Positions 61,475 to 64,000 of a stretch of 64,000 nucleotides of DNA are shown here, piece after piece. This stretch comes from Sphingomonas sp. NFR04 (GTDB taxonomy: Bacteria; Pseudomonadota; Alphaproteobacteria; Sphingomonadales; Sphingomonadaceae): NCBI RefSeq assembly GCF_900114095.1, contig NZ_FORV01000007.1, positions 124,001-188,000 of the forward strand, given 5' to 3'. Made by a program: the position numbers and the translations under genes. Positions within the stretch are counted from its first letter, which is position 1. Each line of letters begins with the position of its first letter. A model generated the notes under the pieces. The model was not told the origin of the DNA. It saw nothing but the letters and a program-made list of their open reading frames with translations, and did no database searches.

Positions 61475-61771
61475 ATGACCGACGCGACGCTGACCCGCTT
61501 CCGCCAGAGCATCGACAATATCGATGCGGCGCTCGTCTTCATGCTCGCCGAGCGGTTCAAGGTGACCCAGGCGGTGGGGCGCTACAAGGCCGAGTCCGGG
61601 CTGCCGCCCGCCGATCCCGGCCGCGAGGAAGCGCAGATCGCCCGGCTGCGCGCGCTGGCGCAGGACGCCGATCTCGACCCCGAATTTTCCGAGAAATTCC
61701 TGCGCTTCATCATCGACGAGGTGATCCGGCATCACCGCCAGGCCCAGGAAGCCGGAACCGCCGGGGCCTGA
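61475..61771 (+). CDS. Chorismate mutase (AroQ type)
   Basis: A 98-residue all-helical protein. The first helix FRQSIDNIDAALVFMLAERFKVTQAVGRYK carries the active-site arginine and lysine pattern of the AroQ fold, and helix 3 ends EVIRHHRQAQE. It would convert chorismate to prephenate on the way to Phe and Tyr. It is divergent from the polyprenyl synthase and 37 bases before the GH130 gene. Confidence 0.92.
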   Translation: MTDATLTRFRQSIDNIDAALVFMLAERFKVTQAVGRYKAESGLPPADPGREEAQIARLRALAQDADLDPEFSEKFLRFIIDEVIRHHRQAQEAGTAGA

Positions 61772-61808
61772 CTCCGTTGCTGGGCGTGAAACCCATGGGG
61801 GCAAGCGC

Positions 61809-62924
61809 TTGAGCGACGATTATCTGATCTTCCGGCCCGACGATGTCGACCTGACCCGCTCGCCGCTGCGCGAGGGGGTGGAGGACGCGACCTATGTGCT
61901 CGGCGCGTTCAACCCCGGCTTTGCCCGGCTGCCGAACGGCAATCTGCTGCTGATGGTGCGCGTGGCGGAGGCGCTGCGCGATCCGGTGGTGGACGGACAC
62001 GCCCGGGCGATTCGCTGGACGCCCTCGGGCTATGTGCTCGACGCGCATCCCGTGGCGGGGCTCGACATGGCCGATCCGCGCCAGTTCGCACTCAAGGACC
62101 GCAACCCCCGGCTGCTCGGGCTCACCTCGCTCTCCTGGCTGCTGCCGGTGGAGCTGGACGCCGACGCCCGCACGGTGGTGGCGGTGCATTACGACAAGGC
62201 GATCGCGCCCAGCGCCTCCTACATGGACTATGGCGTCGAGGATGCGCGGATCACATGCATCGACGGCACCTACTGGATGACGGTGTGCGGCGTCTCGGCG
62301 GAGCGGCACTGCACCGCCATGTACCGCTCAACCGACGGCTTGGATTGGGAGCTGCTCGGGGTGGTGCTCGACCACCAGAACAAGGACATGCTGCTGTTCG
62401 AGGGGCGGATCGGCGGGTTCTTCCACGCGCTGACTCGGCCGCTGGGCGAGGTCTATTTCGCCTATCCGGACGACTCGCCGTGGCTGGGCGGCCCGTCGAT
62501 CAACCTCGCCCGCTCGCCCGACGGGCTGCACTGGAAGCCGCTCGACCAGCCCGGCATCCGCGCCCGCAAGGGCTCGACCTCGAACCAGCGGATCGGCGGC
62601 GGCAGTCAGCCGGTGCTCACCGATGCGGGCTGGCTGCTGATCTACCACGGGGTGGAGAAGCGCGACGCGGTCGGCATCTATCGCAGCTTCTGGGCACTGC
62701 TCGACCGCGACGATCCCAGCATCCTCCTGCGGCAGGAGGACAATGTGCCGCTACTCGAAGCGAACCCGGCGCTGACCGCGGATATCGCCCACCAGCTATA
62801 CCTGCCGACGCCGGTGGTGTTTACCACCGGGCTGGTTGATGCCGGCGAGCGCTACATCGTCGCCAGCGGCGAGGCGGACCTGGCATGCCGGATCACGCAT
62901 ATCCCGAAGGCGCGATTCCGGTGA
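61809..62924 (+). CDS. Glycoside hydrolase family 130-like glycoside phosphorylase
   Basis: A 371-residue five-bladed propeller protein. GH130 features include FNPGFARLPNGNLLLMVRV, SYMDYGVEDARITCIDGTYWMT with the catalytic aspartate, KDMLLFEGRIGG, and GGSQPVLTDAGWLLIYHGVE. Members phosphorolyse beta-mannosides such as mannosyl-glucose or mannobiose. The start is TTG (61809), the only in-frame start, with GGGGGC upstream. It precedes an alpha-glucosidase gene, separated by a repeat element. Confidence 0.87.
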   Translation: MSDDYLIFRPDDVDLTRSPLREGVEDATYVLGAFNPGFARLPNGNLLLMVRVAEALRDPVVDGHARAIRWTPSGYVLDAHPVAGLDMADPRQFALKDRNPRLLGLTSLSWLLPVELDADARTVVAVHYDKAIAPSASYMDYGVEDARITCIDGTYWMTVCGVSAERHCTAMYRSTDGLDWELLGVVLDHQNKDMLLFEGRIGGFFHALTRPLGEVYFAYPDDSPWLGGPSINLARSPDGLHWKPLDQPGIRARKGSTSNQRIGGGSQPVLTDAGWLLIYHGVEKRDAVGIYRSFWALLDRDDPSILLRQEDNVPLLEANPALTADIAHQLYLPTPVVFTTGLVDAGERYIVASGEADLACRITHIPKARFR

Positions 62925-62934
62925 TTGGTCCTAA

Positions 62935-63097
62935 AAATCCTCCCCGGCACGGGGAGGGGGACCGCCGCCGAAGGCGGTGGTGGAGGGGCCGCGCCGCAGG
63001 CGCGGTGCGGGTGCAGCGCGCCGGACCACCGCCGCGTGCCGCGGCGGCCCCTCCACCATGCTGCGCATGGTCCCCCTCCCCGTGCCGGGGAGGAATT
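62935..63097. repeat. Palindromic element, family C (copy 2)
   Basis: About 163 bases with near-perfect 29-base inverted ends, AAATCCTCCCCGGCACGGGG... and its complement closing in CCGGGGAGGAATTT. Internal hairpins include CCGCCGCCGAAGGCGGTGG (shared with the copy at 36094) and CCGCGCCGCAGGCGCGG. It lies between the GH130 and GH13 genes, close to the GH13 ribosome site. Confidence 0.87.
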
Positions 63098-63114
63098 TTC
63101 GCGAGGACGCACCT

Positions 63115-64000
63115 ATGACCGACCCCCTTTGGTGGCAATCGGGCGTGATCTACCAGGTCTATCCGCGCTCGTTCAACGACTCGAACGGCGACGGCATCGG
63201 TGACCTCGCCGGCGTTACCGCGCGGCTCGACTATCTGGTCGATCTCGGCGTGGACGCGGTGTGGCTCTCGCCGATCTTTCCCTCGCCCATGGCCGATTTC
63301 GGCTATGACGTGGTGGACTATTGCGGGATCGATCCGCGCTTCGGCACCCTCGCCGACTTCGACGCCTTGCGCGACGCAGCCCATGCCCGTGGCCTCAAGC
63401 TGCTGCTCGATTTCGTGCCCAACCACAGCTCGAGCGAACATCCCTGGTTCCTTGAAAGCCGGTCGTCGCGCAACAACCCCAAGCGCGACTGGTATATCTG
63501 GCGCGACCCCGCCCCCGATGGCGGCCCGCCCAACAACTGGCAGAGCTATTTCGGCGGCAGCGCCTGGGAATGGGACGCGGCCACCGGACAATATTATCTC
63601 CACCAGTTCCTCAAGGAGCAGCCCGAGCTCAACTGGCGCAACCCGGACCTGCGCGCGGCGATGCTGGAGGCGATGCGCTTCTGGTTCGATCGGGGGGTCG
63701 ACGGATTCCGCATCGACGTGCTGTGGCTGGCGATCAAGCATCCCGACTTCCCCGACAACCCCGCCAACCCCGACTGGCACGACGGCATGCAGGACATCGA
63801 GCGGCTGCTGCCGGTCCACTCGGCCGACCAGCCCGAGATGATGGAGATCATCGCCGCGATGCGCGAGGTGGCGGAGGACTATACCGACCGCGTGCTGATC
63901 GGCGAGATCTACCTGCCGATCCCGCGCCTGGTCGCCTATTATGGCGAGGGCGCCAACGGCGTGCACCTGCCCTTCAACTTCCACCTGCTCGATGCGAAGT
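63115..64000 (+). CDS. GH13 alpha-glucosidase, N-terminal part (cut by window end)
   Basis: 295 codons visible of an alpha-amylase-family enzyme. WWQSGVIYQVYPRSFNDSNGDGIGD is the start signature of oligo-1,6-glucosidase/alpha-glucosidase subfamilies; catalytic nucleophile D201 is in DGFRIDVLW and acid E264 in LIGEIYLP. Region I DFVPNHSS is also intact. It would hydrolyse alpha-1,4- or 1,6-linked oligosaccharides, here presumably in the cytoplasm because no signal peptide exists. The last catalytic aspartate lies beyond the window. Confidence 0.93.
   Translation, partial: MTDPLWWQSGVIYQVYPRSFNDSNGDGIGDLAGVTARLDYLVDLGVDAVWLSPIFPSPMADFGYDVVDYCGIDPRFGTLADFDALRDAAHARGLKLLLDFVPNHSSSEHPWFLESRSSRNNPKRDWYIWRDPAPDGGPPNNWQSYFGGSAWEWDAATGQYYLHQFLKEQPELNWRNPDLRAAMLEAMRFWFDRGVDGFRIDVLWLAIKHPDFPDNPANPDWHDGMQDIERLLPVHSADQPEMMEIIAAMREVAEDYTDRVLIGEIYLPIPRLVAYYGEGANGVHLPFNFHLLDAK

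Overview
The window looks like ordinary chromosome of a sphingomonad (Sphingomonas or a close relative, Alphaproteobacteria). Three things point there: high GC with strong G/C third-position bias; alphaproteobacterial signature genes (divK, sciP/DUF1153, a permuted two-piece tmRNA, an rne-amiC-mrcA-prfB block, a DUF3572 protein, an NDUFS4-like complex I subunit); and sphingomonad-type small exported proteins, TorF porin and PEP-CTERM protein. There is no phage, plasmid, integrase, transposase, CRISPR array, rRNA or canonical tRNA gene.

Layout. 1-5.7 kb: the start of an ATP-dependent DNA ligase, an amino-acid racemase, a metallophosphoesterase, a secreted small protein, dps, rpmG, divK and a DUF3572-HAD-RidA operon. 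5.9-11 kb: TorF porin, then the minus-strand operon ileS-lspA-DUF3035 lipoprotein. 11-19.7 kb: a lipoprotein-like methyltransferase, prfB, PBP1A (mrcA) and amiC on the minus strand, facing the plus-strand rne. 19.7-24 kb: an M48 protease with TPRs, a DsbA-like thioredoxin and an ABC exporter pair. 24-32 kb: CocE/NonD hydrolase, glpX, two small exported proteins, hom, a 2OG-Fe(II) oxygenase, a lipoprotein and an MFS drug exporter. 32-38 kb: an acidic protein, an orphan ExbD, a lipoprotein, a thioesterase, an extensin-like lipoprotein, a LOG protein, a DUF815 ATPase and a PEP-CTERM protein. 38-42.7 kb: NUDIX, lemA with three TPM-domain genes, mscL and an Rrf2 regulator. 42.7-47.6 kb: ssrA, mnmA, sciP, a GlsB-type membrane protein, a SIMPL protein and an RND adaptor. 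47.6-57 kb: RND pump, LLM oxidoreductase, a PepSY-response regulator-histidine kinase operon and an ABC-F ATPase. 57-64 kb: a complex I accessory subunit, hrpB, a polyprenyl diphosphate synthase, chorismate mutase, a GH130 enzyme and a GH13 alpha-glucosidase cut by the window end.

The most unusual feature is a set of short GC-rich palindromic elements, roughly 95-165 bp, with inverted termini built on CCCCTCCCGC-type hairpins. At least five sequence families occur between genes. Two nearly identical 115-bp copies of one family lie inside the reading frames of ileS and hrpB, both translated in the same frame without stops. They add about 38 residues beginning PLPLAGGAGGGPSLST to two unrelated essential or housekeeping proteins. 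This resembles the Rickettsia palindromic elements that insert in coding genes, and is the best candidate here for something undescribed.

Functionally the window is mostly housekeeping: translation (ileS, prfB, rpmG, mnmA, ssrA), envelope growth (mrcA, amiC, lspA, extensin-like), RNA turnover (rne), cell-cycle regulators (divK, sciP) and envelope stress or efflux modules.
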